Shown here: positions 14,756 through 16,773 of the stretch, one piece after another
How positions within the stretch are numbered: the stretch's first letter is position 1
Layout of the letters: each line of letters opens with the position of its first letter
Origin: Roseiarcus sp050015935
Lineage (GTDB): Bacteria > Pseudomonadota > Alphaproteobacteria > Rhizobiales > Beijerinckiaceae
NCBI GenBank assembly: GCA_050015935.1
Contig: JBEKAL010000055.1
Span: forward strand, 1-16,773
Reading direction: 5' to 3'
DNA length: 16,773 nucleotides
Translations under genes and position numbers: made by a program
Notes under the pieces: generated by a model
What the model saw: only the letters and a program-made list of their open reading frames with translations
Database searches by the model: none
What the model was told of the DNA's origin: nothing

Positions 14756-16545
14756 GAAATTTTAGCTCGTTCCGAGATACCGGCTGGATCGAGCTTTCGC
14801 CAGGGACAAACCTCATTGTCGGTCCAAATAACGTCGGAAAGAGCGCGCTGCTTCGCGCTTTCGACGAGAAGCTAGCAGATAATCGGCACCGAGACGAAGG
14901 TATTTATCAACATGAACGACTGGAAGCGCCAAGGGCACATTACGACGTCCGAATATCCTGGAACGAACTCGAAAGCGCGATATTGAAACAGGGAAAAGTC
15001 ATTTAGTGGCCAATTGAGACCGCGCCAGTTGATATTCCAGGCTTTCCGGCGTCACTGGTCGGAAAGCAGTTTGAATTTGAGTTGGCCCGGAATCCAGATT
15101 CGGGATTTTTCTCGCGCCGCTCACCGTCACACGGTCTATTTTCAGGCGCAGCGCGCACCCGCATTGATTTGCGGCCCGATGGCGGCAAAATTGTAGCACA
15201 AGGGCCAATGGCTGGTACCGGCGACAACTTAGCGACAGCTATTAATATTGTATTCACCCAAAAGCTATTTGCTTTTACTGCGCAACGATACAGTATCGGT
15301 AAGAGCCATCATGGTCGTTCCGACCGCCTCTTACCTAACGCCTCGAATCTCGCGCAAGTATTGGCGGTACTTCAGGGAGAGCAAGGCGATGTGTTCCGAA
15401 AGCTCGTCGGGCACTTGCGTGACGTAATTTCGACGATCGGCAACCTCAGCGTCACTACACTGCCAAGCCAATTCGAAATTCGTGTCTGGCCAACAGAAGC
15501 AAGAGAACGTCCCGAACTTAGCTTTGGCCTTGACGATTCGGGGACAGGTGTAGCTCAGGTGCTTGCGATTCTAACTGTGATGATGACAATGGACGAAGCC
15601 GTCATTGTCATTGATGAGATAAGAAGCTTTCTCCATCCTGCGGCCACCAAAGCGCTATTACGTATAATGCAAACTGAATACCCCCAACACCAGTATATCA
15701 TTTCGACGCATTCGTCAGACGTCATAAGTTCTGGGAATCCGTCCTCGGTGTATATGATCCGCAAAGATTGTTTTGCCTCCTCTATTGAACGCGTAGATCT
15801 CAAGAAGGTGGATCAATTACACGGAGTCGCCGATCTGCTCGGCGTTTCGATGACGGATGTATTTGCCGCTGAACGTGTGATCTGGGTCGAAGGACCGACA
15901 GAAGCCCTTTGCTTTCCGTTTATCTACAGTGAGAAATGTGGTTCGCTGCCGCGCGGACTTCTCATCGCACCTGTTGTCGCTACGGGTGACTTCTTTGCGA
16001 AGACGAAACGCCGCGAACTAGTTTTCGACGTTTATCGACGATTGAGCGAGGCCGCGTCGCCGCTTGTCAAATCGGTCACGTTCAGCTTCGATCGAGAGGC
16101 ATTGACGGAAACACAAATGCGCGAGCTGGAACGGCGAGCGTCGGGCCGCCTGCTGTTCCTGCCTCGCCGACATTTCGAGTGCTTCTTGATTGACCCGGCT
16201 GCAATCGCGACATTCATTGGCAAGCATGTACCAGAGTTCGAGGGCTCTCTATCGCCAGACGTGGTAAGCGCCCGATTGCGGGCCGTGGGCGGCGACGTAA
16301 CATTTAGGGCCTCTAGCCAATGGAATGGCGATATCTTCAACGAACGTTGGCTCGCAAAGGTCGACGCTGCTGCGCTCATCAAGGCAGTGTGTACGGAATT
16401 GTCGGGCAGCAAACTCGAATTCACGAAGACACGCCACTCTCTCGAACTTCTGCAGCACATTATGGCGAACAATCGAGCGGCGTTGAGAGGCTTGATTGAG
16501 TACGTCGAGAAACTGTTTGAGCGCGCTCAAAGCGACGCGAATTGA
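14731..16545 (+). pseudogene. OLD/AAA15-like ATPase with TOPRIM-like C-terminus, interrupted by one in-frame amber codon
   Basis: One frame runs from ATG 14731 to TGA 16545 and encodes 604 residues apart from a TAG at 15004-15006 (codon 92). Before the stop: an SMC/RecF-like N-terminus (MQLVRFSLRNFSSFRDTGWIEL) and Walker A GPNNVGKS (31-38). After it: an ABC-type signature region DDSGTGVAQVLAI (about 268-280), Walker B VIVIDEIRSFLHP (Asp295, Glu296) and switch His327 (YIISTHSSDV). A TOPRIM-like part follows: VIWVEGPTEA (VEGPTE about 386-391) and FSFDRE (Asp about 454). Length and order fit OLD-family nucleases, which serve in phage defence (OLD, Gabija GajA and relatives). No helicase or other partner is visible downstream within the window. 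Codon use is clearly AT-richer than the flanks: by hand count 21 of 60 bases are G or C at 15241-15300 against 51 of 60 at 13561-13620. The single stop may be decay, a sequencing error or suppression. The ribosome site is weak. Confidence 0.75.
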
Positions 16546-16628
16546 CAGTCACCGCATGCGGATTGCCGACACACGAACTGGCACAGTAGTCGCCATCTGC
16601 ATTCGCAATTGTAACGAACCTGCCGCTT

Positions 16629-16707
16629 GCCATCGCCGTGCTCGCCGTCAAGGTCGAGCCGCTTCGCGGTCGCTTCGCGAACCTTGACCGCTCCGCGCGG
16701 CGATGGC
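16629..16707 (+). repeat. Large inverted repeat downstream of the ATPase gene (possible terminator or structured RNA)
   Basis: GCCATCGCCG (16629-16638) pairs perfectly with CGGCGATGGC (16698-16707), and GTCAAGGT (16647-16654) with ACCTTGAC (16681-16688). In the apex, GCTTCGCG occurs twice and TTCGCG/CGCGAA can form another small stem. The right arm is followed by GTTTTGGTTTTC (16708-16719), so on the plus strand this could act as a terminator for the ATPase. The stacked stems are larger than a normal terminator. Confidence 0.6.
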
Positions 16708-16723
16708 GTTTTGGTTTTCAAGT

Positions 16724-16773
16724 CGTGTTGCTGGCGAAAAGCGGCCTGTGGCCGGCTTTTCGCCAGCAACACG
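16724..16773. repeat. Near-perfect 50-bp palindrome at the window end (terminator-like)
   Basis: CGTGTTGCTGGCGAAAAGC (16724-16742) pairs perfectly over 19 bp with 16755-16773, and GGCC/GGCC extends the stem around a TGT loop with a single unpaired G. The core AAAAGC...GGCC-TGT-GGCC...GCTTTT has the shape of a bidirectional intrinsic terminator. The outer arms are longer than needed. It ends exactly on the last base of the window, so sequence beyond it is not seen. Confidence 0.75.

Noticed and set aside
15082..16545. Second ATPase fragment as an independent gene starting at TTG 15082
   Set aside because: It is in the same frame as the upstream piece, lacks a ribosome site, and has Walker B but not Walker A; it is the rest of one gene after an amber codon.
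16629..16773. Start of a CRISPR array
   Set aside because: The repeats are inverted, not regularly spaced direct repeats, and there are no spacers or cas genes in the window.

Overview
The window reads as a piece of a high-GC alphaproteobacterial chromosome, probably Hyphomicrobiales (Rhizobiales). This rests on codon use, a long two-domain Sua5, a DmdC-like acyl-CoA dehydrogenase and an STAS-MlaE permease; the taxon is an inference. Thirteen genes look intact or run off the edge, and at least seven are broken or are remnants. Most genes are on the minus strand up to about 12.3 kb and on the plus strand after that.

Layout. (1) 1-650: the N-terminal part of an MlaE-type lipid-transport permease with an STAS domain, running off the left edge. 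(2) About 770-2860: a transposon graveyard with remnants of four unrelated transposase families (IS3, IS6, IS630, IS256) around one intact small secreted-protein gene; none of the transposases is complete. (3) 2864-5886: a three-gene minus-strand operon, made of an aldo/keto reductase, an L-fuconolactonase-like amidohydrolase and an L-fucose (D-threo-aldose) 1-dehydrogenase-like reductase. It looks like the oxidative, non-phosphorylating start of L-fucose or similar 6-deoxy-sugar catabolism. (4) 6230-9928: a tightly coupled efflux operon, TetR/CecR-like regulator, HlyD-like adaptor, ABC ATPase and ABC-2 permease. Every junction overlaps by 4 bp, and a dyad just upstream of the regulator is a likely operator. 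The order matches E. coli cecR-ybhGFSR but with one permease. (5) 10271-12312: a LysR regulator, then Sua5/TsaC (tRNA t6A synthesis) with a clear intrinsic terminator. (6) 12453-14243: a long acyl-CoA dehydrogenase, plus strand.

(7) The right end, 14240-16773, is the most interesting part and looks like nested insertions. The gene that overlaps the acyl-CoA dehydrogenase stop begins like an enoyl-CoA hydratase but loses that identity after about a dozen codons. Next is an intact MNT-type nucleotidyltransferase antitoxin (MntA-like). Its expected HEPN toxin partner starts in the usual overlapping way and loses its identity after about 8 codons, where a visibly AT-richer OLD/AAA15-type ATPase with a TOPRIM-like C-terminus begins. 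That ATPase is open over 604 residues except for one in-frame amber codon. It is followed by two large inverted repeats, the last of which ends exactly on the final base of the window. I read this as a defence island in which an anti-phage-type ATPase replaced the toxin half of a HEPN/MNT toxin-antitoxin pair and then itself picked up a stop codon.
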